Assembly (NCBI GenBank): GCA_015067545.1
Contig: SVMG01000010.1
Coordinates: forward strand, 1-61,272
DNA: 61,272 nucleotides
Reading direction: 5' to 3'
Source: Oscillospiraceae bacterium
GTDB taxonomy: Bacteria > Bacillota > Clostridia > Oscillospirales > Oscillospiraceae
The position numbers and the translations under genes are program-made. Below the pieces are notes generated by a model. That model had not been told where the DNA came from, did no database searches, and was given only the letters and a program-made list of their open reading frames with translations. Of the stretch, positions 1 through 8,330 are shown one piece after another (the first letter of the stretch is position 1; each line of letters opens with the position of its first letter).

Positions 1-56
1 GCATTCTGGTGCTTCTTTACTGGGTCTGTTACTTGGTGCTGAAAAAGAAATATTGA
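1..56 (+). CDS. 3' end of an unidentified gene, probably a membrane protein
   Basis: The window opens inside a reading frame (codons in phase from base 3) that runs to a TGA at 54-56. The visible tail reads ILVLLYWVCYLVLKKKY: a hydrophobic stretch followed by a short basic end, as in a protein that finishes with a membrane helix and a cytoplasmic KKK tail. A terminator-like hairpin follows 12 bases later, which supports a true gene end. Too little is present to name the product. Confidence 0.55.
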   Translation, partial: ILVLLYWVCYLVLKKKY

Positions 57-67
57 TACCGTTTTAT

Positions 68-105
68 ACAGCGCAGGCGGCGATATACCGCTTGCGCTGT
101 TTGTC
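68..105 (+). terminator. Rho-independent-type terminator after the truncated first gene
   Basis: A 13-base-pair stem is formed by bases 68-80 and 88-100 with one G-T pair and a 7-base loop, followed by TTGTC. The T-tract is short, so termination may be incomplete. Confidence 0.65.
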
Positions 106-226
106 ATTCTAGAAATTAACACTTGCGTTCCCCCCAAAATCAGAATTTGTTGAAAACGCAAGAAGTCTTAAAATACGGTATTTTCGACATTTCATCTATG
201 TCAAGTTAAGGACTGTGGGTGCGGTG

Positions 227-319
227 TGCCAAAACCTGCCTGTTACTTTCGCGCATATTTGCAACCTGTAAGGACAAGGCTTTCATCAGAGCCTGACGCG
301 AAAGATCTGCAAATTGGCA
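227..319. other. Structured intergenic element, possible small RNA
   Basis: The 57-565 stretch contains no convincing reading frame. Within it, TGCCAA (227-232) pairs with TTGGCA (314-319), CTTTCGCG (246-253) with CGCGAAAG (297-304), and AGGCT (277-281) with AGCCT (290-294), giving three nested stems. ATTTGCA (257-263) could instead pair with TGCAAAT (308-314), which crosses the second stem. A weak promoter-like TTGTTG (147-152), 16 bases, TAAAAT (169-174) lies upstream, and CTTGCGTT (122-129) is inverted at 155-162. A small RNA is an inference; no terminator is visible after 319. Confidence 0.3.
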
Positions 320-386
320 TTCCAAACGAAATAATAATGAAAAACCACCTGAATTTTATGCTCGTACGCTTACAACTGTAATTCCT

Positions 387-470
387 GCGTGAATATATTA
401 AGTTTTTGTTAAAAAGAGGTTGACATGAGGACGCGGACGCGATATAATTAGCCTATCTTTATATTCACGC
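387..470. promoter_or_regulatory. 11-base inverted repeats flanking the opp promoter
   Basis: GCGTGAATATA at 387-397 is exactly inverted as TATATTCACGC at 460-470. The arms bracket the -35 and -10 boxes (420-448) and their centres are 73 bases apart, about seven helical turns. This would suit a repressor that binds both arms and loops the promoter, but each arm is not itself a palindrome, so binding by a dimer is unproven. Confidence 0.4.
420..448 (+). promoter_or_regulatory. Consensus sigma-A promoter of the opp operon
   Basis: TTGACA (420-425), a 17-base spacer and TATAAT (443-448) match the sigma-A consensus fully. Transcription would begin near 455 and leave a leader of about 110 bases before the lipoprotein start at 566. 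Confidence 0.9.
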
Positions 471-565
471 GGCCCTTTTGTGCTGTCATGCAGGTTCTGA
501 CGTTATAAATTGCAAAACGCCCCGTGAGTACAAGACAAAAAATCCATAATATGGAGGAGAACACT

Positions 566-3172
566 ATGAAAAGAAACATCAAGTCCGTGTTTGCACTGGT
601 TCTGTGTTTGGTTCTTGTCGTGGGTGTGTTCGCCGGCTGTAAGGAAGAGCCTGTTAAGCAGGTCGAACTGAAGCAGGCTGCTTATAACACCACTACAAAG
701 GTTATGCCCAGCAACTGGAACGAGTTCACCTATGCGGACAACAACGACACCCAGATCATGAGCTACATTGGCTCTTCTTTCTTCGAATATGACTACAAGT
801 TCGAAGGCGACAAGAAGTACAATGCAGACGGATCCGTCAACAAGGCAGGCATCGTTCCCGGCGCCTACACCACCAACTACTCTGCAGCAACCAAGCTGGA
901 GGACGTGACCTCCCTGGTAGATGCCAAGTGGGGCTACACTGCTGAGCAGAAGGAAGAGGGCGGCTACGCTTGGAAGATCACCCTGCGTGACGACCTGAAG
1001 TGGGACGACGGCACATCCATCACCGCTGCTGACTTTGAATGGTCCATGCAGCAGCTGCTGGATCCCAAGTTCATGAACTTCCGCGCAAACACCTACTATG
1101 ACACCCTGATGATCAAGAATTCCAAGGATTACTTCTTCTCAGGCGCTCCCATCTATGCTCCCATTGTTCCTGCGTATGGGGAAGGTGAGACTCCTGATTA
1201 CTCCTTCGATATGAATAGCAACGAGGTCTATATGAGCGTGACAGATGCCGGTATGACCCTCGCTCCCTATTCTCTGAACACATTGATCAATGATTATGTT
1301 GGCTCTGCTGAAGCTAAGGCCGCTCTGAAGGTTATCGCTGACGCAGCCAATGAGTATGGCTACACCCTGATCACTGAGGACAACATGGAAGCTGCTAAGG
1401 AACTGATCTCCTATGCTCTGAAGCCCTTCGGTCTCGACTGGAGTTCCATGGATGCCGCTGCTCAGAATGAGCTGTTCATGGAGACCCTGTTCTACGTTTC
1501 CGGCTACGGCGACGAAGTGGAATGGGACACCGTTGGTATCTACGCTGTTGAAGGCGAGAACGCCATCGTTCTGTGCCTGGATAAGGCTTACTCCTTCCTG
1601 AAGGAAGACGGCAGCCTGTCCGTTTGGGCTCCTTACTACTTCTCCAGCCTGCCCGTGGTACATAAGGCTAAGTACGAGGCTTCCAAGATCGCTCCCGCTG
1701 AGGGCGCAACTCTGTGGACCTCCAACTACAACTCCTCTCTGGCTACCACTGCCAGCTGGGGTCCCTACAAGCTGGTTGAGTTCGAGGCCGGCTCTCACTA
1801 CAAGCTGGAAAAGAACGAGTACTGGTACGGCTGGAACCTGGAGCAGTACAAGAATCAGTACAACATCACCGCTATCAACTGCCGTAAGGTCGAAGAGGCT
1901 TCCACCAGCTGGATGGGCTTCCTGAACGGCGAGTACGACGACGCTGTTCTGGATAACGACAATGTTGCCGAGTATCTGGACTCCAAGTACGTCTACTTCA
2001 CCTCCACCTCTACCGGTACCTTCGGTATGCAGCTGTACTCCAACCTGGATGTGCTGAAGAACAGCGAAAACAACAACGGTATCCTGGCTATCCAGGAGTT
2101 CCGTCACGCTTTCAACCTGGCTCTGAACAGAAGCGACATCGTTGAGAAGATCTGGCCCGGTTCCTCCGTTCCCTGCTTCGGTCTGCTGAACGTTGCTTAC
2201 TACTACGACATCGAGAATTCTCCCGACCTGGAAGACGGCGGTCAGTACCGTAACACCACCATCGCCAAGGAAGGCATCCTGCGTGCCTACGGCTTCACTC
2301 AGAATGCTGACGGCAAGTGGTCCAGCGGCGATCTGAAGGATCTGTCCACCGACGATGCTTACGACGCTCTGACCGGCTACAACCCCACTCTGGCCAAGGA
2401 GAAGATGAAGGAAGCTATCGCTATCCTGACTGCTGATCCTGCAAAGTATGGCTACGATGCAACCAAGGACATCACTCTGATCTACGGTTCTTCCGTCGAC
2501 AACGACAAGCAGAGATTCCGTGCAGAATACGTCCAGGGCATCCTGAACGATCTGACCAAGGGCACTTCTCTGGAAGGCAAGATCAAGGTCGTATTTGACG
2601 CATCCGCTGGTAACAAGTGGTCCGAGGCTTTCCGTTCCGGTGCAACCCAGATCGGCTTCGGCTACGGCTTCTCCGGCAACGGCTTCAACCCCTTCGACAT
2701 CGTGGGCGCATTCGTCAACCCCGACGATAGCCTGAACTACCATATGTACTGGGATACCTCCGCGATCGATCTGACTCTGACCATGCCCGCCGGTGACTAC
2801 GAGGGCGCTGGTGAGACCATCACCATGAGCGTGCAGAACTGGTACTTCTGCCTGAACGGTCTGGCTGAGACCGAGGATCAGGCTAAGACCTACAACTGGG
2901 GCGAAGGCTTTGCTCCCGTTGAGGCAAGACTGATGATCCTGTCCGCTCTGGAAGAGCTGGTCATCAAGGAGAGCCGCTCCGTCATGCTGATCGCTGACTC
3001 CGGCGGATCCTTCCTGGGTGCTAAGTTCTCCTACTTCTCTGAGGATGAGCACACCTTCATGGGCTTCGGCGGCATCCGTTACATGGAAGTCAACTACACC
3101 GACGCTGAGTGGGATGCTTTCGTTGCTGCAAACAACAACAACCTGGCAAACGAGTACAAGAAGTCCGAGTAA
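566..3172 (+). CDS. ABC transporter substrate-binding lipoprotein, peptide family (SBP_bac_5)
   Basis: This is the extracellular solute receptor of the oligopeptide ABC transporter encoded downstream. The ATG at 566 follows ATGGAGGAGAACACT and starts a lipoprotein signal: basic MKRNIK, a hydrophobic core and the lipobox VFAGC with Cys25. An in-frame ATG-like start at 524 adds 14 residues before the signal and has no good ribosome binding site. The body shows the peptide-binder pattern, with LRDDLKWDDGTSITAADFEWS near residue 150 and QEFRHAFNLALNRSDI near 510. At 868 residues it is far longer than usual OppA proteins (about 540-600). The extra length includes a segment around residues 200-330. 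The ligand cannot be told from sequence. Confidence 0.9.
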   Translation: MKRNIKSVFALVLCLVLVVGVFAGCKEEPVKQVELKQAAYNTTTKVMPSNWNEFTYADNNDTQIMSYIGSSFFEYDYKFEGDKKYNADGSVNKAGIVPGAYTTNYSAATKLEDVTSLVDAKWGYTAEQKEEGGYAWKITLRDDLKWDDGTSITAADFEWSMQQLLDPKFMNFRANTYYDTLMIKNSKDYFFSGAPIYAPIVPAYGEGETPDYSFDMNSNEVYMSVTDAGMTLAPYSLNTLINDYVGSAEAKAALKVIADAANEYGYTLITEDNMEAAKELISYALKPFGLDWSSMDAAAQNELFMETLFYVSGYGDEVEWDTVGIYAVEGENAIVLCLDKAYSFLKEDGSLSVWAPYYFSSLPVVHKAKYEASKIAPAEGATLWTSNYNSSLATTASWGPYKLVEFEAGSHYKLEKNEYWYGWNLEQYKNQYNITAINCRKVEEASTSWMGFLNGEYDDAVLDNDNVAEYLDSKYVYFTSTSTGTFGMQLYSNLDVLKNSENNNGILAIQEFRHAFNLALNRSDIVEKIWPGSSVPCFGLLNVAYYYDIENSPDLEDGGQYRNTTIAKEGILRAYGFTQNADGKWSSGDLKDLSTDDAYDALTGYNPTLAKEKMKEAIAILTADPAKYGYDATKDITLIYGSSVDNDKQRFRAEYVQGILNDLTKGTSLEGKIKVVFDASAGNKWSEAFRSGATQIGFGYGFSGNGFNPFDIVGAFVNPDDSLNYHMYWDTSAIDLTLTMPAGDYEGAGETITMSVQNWYFCLNGLAETEDQAKTYNWGEGFAPVEARLMILSALEELVIKESRSVMLIADSGGSFLGAKFSYFSEDEHTFMGFGGIRYMEVNYTDAEWDAFVAANNNNLANEYKKSE

Positions 3173-3212
3173 TTTCGGGATTCTGAACCACTGAATTAAA
3201 CTAACGCAAACG

Positions 3213-3236
3213 GCGGTGAGCCACTGTGCTCACCGC
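3213..3236 (+). terminator. Intercistronic hairpin between binding protein and permeases
   Basis: GCGGTGAGC (3213-3221) and GCTCACCGC (3228-3236) form a 9-base-pair stem with a 6-base loop. The following TAGTTTGCC is not a strong T-tract, so this is more likely a leaky terminator or RNA-stabilising hairpin that lets the binding protein be made in excess over the membrane parts. The rest of the 3173-3505 gap holds two more small hairpins (about 3397-3412 and 3411-3431) and no recognisable gene. Confidence 0.5.
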
Positions 3237-3505
3237 TAGTTTGCCATTTATGCGAAATTCTTTAAAACGGAGCGCTTTGCTCCAAAACCCAGCAGTAACT
3301 ACCACACTGTTACAAAGATGAATAATCGCAAGCGACCGGTTTTATAATAGCTGAAAAGGAATGCTATTACTCGATTCATTATGATTGGTTTTTTGACCGT
3401 CAGTTTTGACGGCGCGCAGTCTCTGCGCGCCCAGAGCCCTGCATAGCCATGCTTTCGGCTCGAACACTATGAATTGGAAAACAACAAAACAGAGGAGAAA
3501 TACCT

Positions 3506-4513
3506 ATGTATATGTTTAAATATGTGTCGAAGCGCTTGGGCCTGATGCTGTTCACATTTTTCCTCATCTTTACGATGTGCTTTGTGCTGATCAAGCTTCT
3601 GCCCATTCCCACGAATGCGCTTCCCGGACAGGATCCCAAGATCGTTATGAAAACTCTGGAAGGCAGAGGCTGGATCACCAACATCAGAGAGGGTGCGAAC
3701 GGCGTCTGGGAGTATGACAGAGTGCCGATCCTGCAGCAGTACGGAACCTATATCAAGAGAATAGTGACCAAGGGCGATTTTGGCATCGTGACAACCTATG
3801 GCGAATATATGAACATGAATATTTGGGAGGTATTCGTCAGCCATCTTCCGCCCACGATCTTGATTAATATCTATTCCACCCTGATCGGCGTGCCCATCGG
3901 CCTCGCCTTGGGTATCTTGGCTGCGCTCAAAAAGAATAAGTGGCAGGACCAACTGATCAATATCTTCATTATTCTGTTGATATCGGTTCCCTCCATCGTA
4001 TTGGCTCTGATGATCCAGTATGTATTCTGCTTTACCCTGGGCTGGTTCCCGCTTACCATGTCCACAAGTGACGACTATTTTACATGGGAAGTGTTCCATT
4101 CCATGCTTCCTGCCGTGTTTGCCCTGTGTCTGGGCTCCATTGCAGGCTATGCCCGTTACACCCGTGCGGAGCTTTCCGAGGTGCTTACCGGCGAATTCAT
4201 GCTTTTGGCCAGAACCAAGGGCTTGACCAAGAAGCAGGCCATCTACCGCCATGCAATGCGCAACTCCATGGTGGTCATCTTCCCCTCGATCCTCAGTGAG
4301 TTTATTTCCGTTCTGTCCGGCTCTCTGATCATCGAGAAGATGTTTGGCATCAACGGCGTCGGCGGACTCTACCTCAACTCTATCACATTCCAGGACTATG
4401 ACTTCTTTATGTTGCTGTCGGGCTTCTATACATTGGTAAGCCTTACTGCGGGTATCGTGATCGATATCAGCTACGGCTTCATTGATCCGAGAATTAGAAT
4501 GGGAGCGAAATAA
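3506..4513 (+). CDS. oppB: Oligopeptide ABC transporter permease, OppB type
   Basis: This is one of the two membrane-spanning subunits that form the translocation path. The N-terminal helix (about residues 10-30) precedes a roughly 65-residue periplasm-side loop. The C-terminal half has the BPD_transp_1 helices and the cytoplasmic EAA loop around residues 215-258, where LARTKGLTKKQAIYRHAMRN is the ATPase contact. A strong AGAGGAG ribosome binding site precedes the ATG. The length of 335 residues is close to the family norm. It is followed after two bases by the second permease, so the two are translationally linked. Confidence 0.92.
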   Translation: MYMFKYVSKRLGLMLFTFFLIFTMCFVLIKLLPIPTNALPGQDPKIVMKTLEGRGWITNIREGANGVWEYDRVPILQQYGTYIKRIVTKGDFGIVTTYGEYMNMNIWEVFVSHLPPTILINIYSTLIGVPIGLALGILAALKKNKWQDQLINIFIILLISVPSIVLALMIQYVFCFTLGWFPLTMSTSDDYFTWEVFHSMLPAVFALCLGSIAGYARYTRAELSEVLTGEFMLLARTKGLTKKQAIYRHAMRNSMVVIFPSILSEFISVLSGSLIIEKMFGINGVGGLYLNSITFQDYDFFMLLSGFYTLVSLTAGIVIDISYGFIDPRIRMGAK

Positions 4514-4515
4514 TT

Positions 4516-6096
4516 ATGGATAATAAATTCAATAATATTCCCATTGAGAAGTTTCAATTTGCCAAGCGGAACGACCTGTATCACGACAGCAAATTCGAAA
4601 CCAAGCCCGTAAGCTATTTCCAGGGTGCGTTCCAGCGCTTCAGCAAGAACAAGGGTGCTGTGGTTGGCGGTATCGTGATCGCCATTTTGGTGCTTTTTGC
4701 TATCCTTGCCCCCTTCTTTACCCCCTTCCAGCCTGCGTATTACGATATGATGTATGCCCATGTGACCCCCAAGCTGGATCTGTTTGCCGACAGCGGGATC
4801 GATTTTTGGGACGGCTGCAAGCAGAAGGACACCAACTATGTGGGCTTTCTGAAGGATACGGCACTTGCTGCCGAAACAGGCCGGGAGATCATCAAAAACG
4901 GCGAATATACCGTCAGCGAAGACGGATCCAGCTATTCCTACCGCTATGACACCTATTACGGCGTTGGCTTCGGTAAGTACAAGATCATCTCTGCGCAGGA
5001 ATTTGAAGACATCCAGAGATATCAGAACGAAACCGGCCGCCAGGTGCTGTATCCTGTGGTCAAGTATGCGGACAGACCCACTCTTGAAAAGAACAAGTAC
5101 GATGCAAACATCTACTACAAGGTAGAAAACCCCAAGGCCTCCATAATCCGCCCCAAGCTCAACAGCAAGGGCGAGATTGTTCCCAACTACTGGAAATATG
5201 AGGCAGGGGAAACCAATAACCTCATTCCGGAGTACAACTCCAGCAGAATCGAAGGCGAAAACGGCATTCAGGAAAATGGCAAGCAGTATTTCTATGCCTA
5301 CGGCCGGCGCGTTGACGGCGGTATCGAGGTAAGAGCTGAGTACTACGAATACTATATCTATCAGCACAACGAGGTCAAAAAGGACGGCATCGAGAAGCCC
5401 CTGTTCCTGTTTGGTACGACCCAGACCGGTAAGGACATCTTTGCCTGCCTGGCCTACGGTGCAAGATTCTCCTTTATCTTTGCTACCGTTGTTGCAGTAG
5501 CAAACTTCCTTGTGGGCGTGATCTGGGGCTCTATTTCCGGCTATTTTGGCGGCAAGATCGACCTGTTCATGGAGAGAATTGCCGAGATTTTGGGCGCCAT
5601 TCCCACCATAATCGTCATTACCCTTTTGAAATACCATATGGGTGCATCCAGTCAGGCGCTGGTCCTATTTATAGCGTTCTTCTTGACCGGATGGATCGGC
5701 ATGGCGGGCAGGACCCGTATGCAATTCTACCGGTTCAAGAATCAGGAGTATGTCCTGGCTGCAAGAACCCTGGGCGCCCGGGATACAAGAATTATGTTCA
5801 AGCATATTTTCCCCAACGGCCTGGGCACCATCGTAACCAGTTTTGCCTTGGTGATCCCCTCCATGATCTACTCGGAGACAAGTTTCACCTACCTGGGCAT
5901 TATCAACCTGGAAGCGGGCAACACCACCAGTGTCGGTACACTGATCGCGGCAGGCCAGAAGTCCATCATGGCGAACGCCGGATATGTGGCGCTGTTTCCC
6001 TGTGCATTTTTGGTCCTTTTGATGCTCAGCTTCAATTTGTTTGGCAACGGATTGCGCGATGCGTTTAATCCATCCCTCAGAGGAACGGAGGATTAA
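4516..6096 (+). CDS. oppC: Oligopeptide ABC transporter permease, OppC type, with large extracytoplasmic insert
   Basis: This is the second membrane subunit. The first transmembrane helix lies at about residues 48-70. A region of roughly 215 residues rich in Tyr, Lys, Glu and Asn follows where ordinary OppC proteins have a short loop. The canonical core then resumes with GTTQTGKDIFACLAYGARFS near residue 297, corresponding to the usual GTDxxGRD motif, and an EAA loop containing LAARTLGARDTRIMFKHIFP near 413-432. The total of 526 residues compares with about 300 in the family. By topology the insert would sit outside the membrane, facing the enlarged binding protein. Start and stop are tightly spaced with both neighbours. 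Confidence 0.9.
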   Translation: MDNKFNNIPIEKFQFAKRNDLYHDSKFETKPVSYFQGAFQRFSKNKGAVVGGIVIAILVLFAILAPFFTPFQPAYYDMMYAHVTPKLDLFADSGIDFWDGCKQKDTNYVGFLKDTALAAETGREIIKNGEYTVSEDGSSYSYRYDTYYGVGFGKYKIISAQEFEDIQRYQNETGRQVLYPVVKYADRPTLEKNKYDANIYYKVENPKASIIRPKLNSKGEIVPNYWKYEAGETNNLIPEYNSSRIEGENGIQENGKQYFYAYGRRVDGGIEVRAEYYEYYIYQHNEVKKDGIEKPLFLFGTTQTGKDIFACLAYGARFSFIFATVVAVANFLVGVIWGSISGYFGGKIDLFMERIAEILGAIPTIIVITLLKYHMGASSQALVLFIAFFLTGWIGMAGRTRMQFYRFKNQEYVLAARTLGARDTRIMFKHIFPNGLGTIVTSFALVIPSMIYSETSFTYLGIINLEAGNTTSVGTLIAAGQKSIMANAGYVALFPCAFLVLLMLSFNLFGNGLRDAFNPSLRGTED

Positions 6097-6098
6097 GC

Positions 6099-8330
6099 AT
6101 GAATAAAGAAATAAAATTATCAGTCAATGATCTTAAGATCTCCTTCCGTACAGATGCCGGCAAGGTACAGGCAGTACGCAATATTTCCTTTGACCTTTAC
6201 AAGGGTGAGACCCTGGCCATCGTGGGCGAATCCGGCTCCGGCAAGTCCGTTACCTCCAAGGCCATTATGGGTATTTCCGCAGGCAACTCCATCTATGAGG
6301 GCGGCGAAATCCTCTATGACGGACAGGATCTCATGCGCATTCCCGAGGAGGAGATGCATAAGCTCCGCGGCGACAAGATCGCCATGATCTTCCAGGATCC
6401 TCTGTCCTCTCTGAACCCCATTATGCGAATCGGTAAGCAGATCACAGAGGCTATGCTGCTGAAGAACAAGGCAAACCGCAAGGAAGGTCGCGTGACCTTC
6501 AACAAAACCCTGGCGGAGTTGTCCGAATTGATCAAAAAGGCACTTGCTGAGAACCCCGATGTCAATGTTTCTGTGGCAGAGGTGGATAAGTTCATCAAGA
6601 CCTTTGATGACTTCAACATCCAGGCTATCAAGCTGGAAAACAGCTACAATGCAGCACGTACCGCCACTGAAGAAATGATCGCGGTGATCGAGGATCTTCT
6701 GTTCCTTACCGAAAACAAGCAGAAGGTGGACGTGGTGTCCATGCTGGGTCTTGTGAAGCGCAGACTCAAGGAGATCAACGACAAATACTTCGCCTCCAAA
6801 TACGAGGATGCCCTGAAGGCGCATGCAGCGGCGGTCGCCTCCGTCACGCGTGCAGAGCGGAAAAAGGCAGGCATTTTGGATGTGGCCAAGAAGCTGGCCG
6901 GTGGAAACGCCTCCAAGAACGAGGCATCTGCCGAAACAGTTGAGGTGCTGAAGGAGCTGGAGAAAACAGCCAAGCAGATGCTTGAGCAGCCCCAGTACAA
7001 CTTCTTCAGAATCGGTTATTATGTGTATAAGCATCCGCAGACGGATCTGAGTCAGATGTCCGCGGACGAAGCCAATGAGATGACTGTAAAGTTCCTCAAT
7101 GAGGACTTTATGGATGCATTCCTCTCCCTGGTGAAGATCGCGGTGCAGTATTCCTTCGACAAGACCGTCCAAAACAAGAAGGACGCCATCGAGGTATTGG
7201 AGAATGCGGTCGCATTCTTCAGAGCTGGCACATTTACCGCACAGGAGGCGGAGGAGTGCTGCAAGAACGTGAACAAGAGCGTTCTGGCTGCCATCGATCC
7301 GCTGGCTATCGTCAAGGACAGCGTTGCCTACACCTTTGGACAGGCGCTCCACAGAGAAGTGGAGAAGTACTTCTTCTATATTAAGAACAATCCCAAGGAG
7401 GAGGCTCGCTTTGCGCGGCAGACCGCGCAGAGAGAGGCACTGCTTGCCAAGGGCAAGAAGGTGGACTGGAAGATCGTTCCCAAGTCTGTCATTGAGCCTG
7501 AGGTGCAGATCGAGACCATCGTTTCGGTTCTGAACCGCGTCGCGAACAAGTTTAAGGCAGACCTTGCGGCTGCAGAGAGCTTTGACGCAGAGAAGCGCTG
7601 TGTGGAAATTATCGATTACCTCAAGGAAAAGGCCTCCCAGGTGGTGTATACGCTCACCAAGCGGATCGCAAAGGAAAAGGCCATCAAGCTCATGGAAGAA
7701 GTGGGCATCCCCGAGGCGAGAATGCGTTACAAGCAGTATCCGTTCGAGTTCTCCGGCGGTATGCGGCAGCGTATCGTTATTGCTATTGCCCTTTCTGCCA
7801 ACCCGGACATCCTCATCTGTGACGAGCCTACCACGGCACTGGATGTTACCATCCAGGCGCAGATCCTGGAGCTGATCAACCGGCTCAAGCACGAGCATAA
7901 CCTTTCCATCATCTTTATTACCCACGACCTGGGTGTTGTGGCAAATATGGCGGACAGAATCGCCGTTATGTATGCAGGCAAGATCGTCGAGTACGGCACG
8001 GCGGAAGAGGTATTCTACAATCCTCAGCATCCCTATACCTGGGCGCTGCTTTCCTCCATGCCTGACCTGGATACCAACGAGAAGCTGGATGCCATTCCCG
8101 GCACACCCCCGAATATGATCTATCCTCCCGTTGGTGACGCGTTTGCGGAAAGAAACAAGTACGCAATGGAGATCGACTTTGAGATGCAGCCTCCCATGTT
8201 TGAGGTTTCTCCCACACACTATGCTGCAACCTGGCTGCTCCATCCCAACGCACCCAAGGTGGAGATCCCCAAGATCATCACCGAACGTATTCGGAGAATG
8301 AAAGAAAGAGGTGGCAACCATGGAGAATAA
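6099..8330 (+). CDS. oppD: Oligopeptide ABC transporter ATP-binding protein, OppD type, with about 400-residue insert
   Basis: This is one of the two ATPases that drive transport. The Walker A motif GESGSGKS is at residues 43-50 and the Q-loop FQDPLSSLNP at about 98-107. The ABC signature FSGGMRQR appears only near residue 551, and Walker B LICDEP with ALDVT follows at about 572-582. The C-terminal oligopeptide-transport extension (PYTWALLSSMPDL) is present. Ordinary OppD proteins have about 330 residues. Here roughly residues 123-520 form an extra segment rich in Ala, Lys and Glu, probably mostly helical, inserted into the helical subdomain between the Q-loop and the signature. All catalytic motifs are intact. 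The 3' end overlaps the next start by 11 bases. Confidence 0.92.
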   Translation: MNKEIKLSVNDLKISFRTDAGKVQAVRNISFDLYKGETLAIVGESGSGKSVTSKAIMGISAGNSIYEGGEILYDGQDLMRIPEEEMHKLRGDKIAMIFQDPLSSLNPIMRIGKQITEAMLLKNKANRKEGRVTFNKTLAELSELIKKALAENPDVNVSVAEVDKFIKTFDDFNIQAIKLENSYNAARTATEEMIAVIEDLLFLTENKQKVDVVSMLGLVKRRLKEINDKYFASKYEDALKAHAAAVASVTRAERKKAGILDVAKKLAGGNASKNEASAETVEVLKELEKTAKQMLEQPQYNFFRIGYYVYKHPQTDLSQMSADEANEMTVKFLNEDFMDAFLSLVKIAVQYSFDKTVQNKKDAIEVLENAVAFFRAGTFTAQEAEECCKNVNKSVLAAIDPLAIVKDSVAYTFGQALHREVEKYFFYIKNNPKEEARFARQTAQREALLAKGKKVDWKIVPKSVIEPEVQIETIVSVLNRVANKFKADLAAAESFDAEKRCVEIIDYLKEKASQVVYTLTKRIAKEKAIKLMEEVGIPEARMRYKQYPFEFSGGMRQRIVIAIALSANPDILICDEPTTALDVTIQAQILELINRLKHEHNLSIIFITHDLGVVANMADRIAVMYAGKIVEYGTAEEVFYNPQHPYTWALLSSMPDLDTNEKLDAIPGTPPNMIYPPVGDAFAERNKYAMEIDFEMQPPMFEVSPTHYAATWLLHPNAPKVEIPKIITERIRRMKERGGNHGE

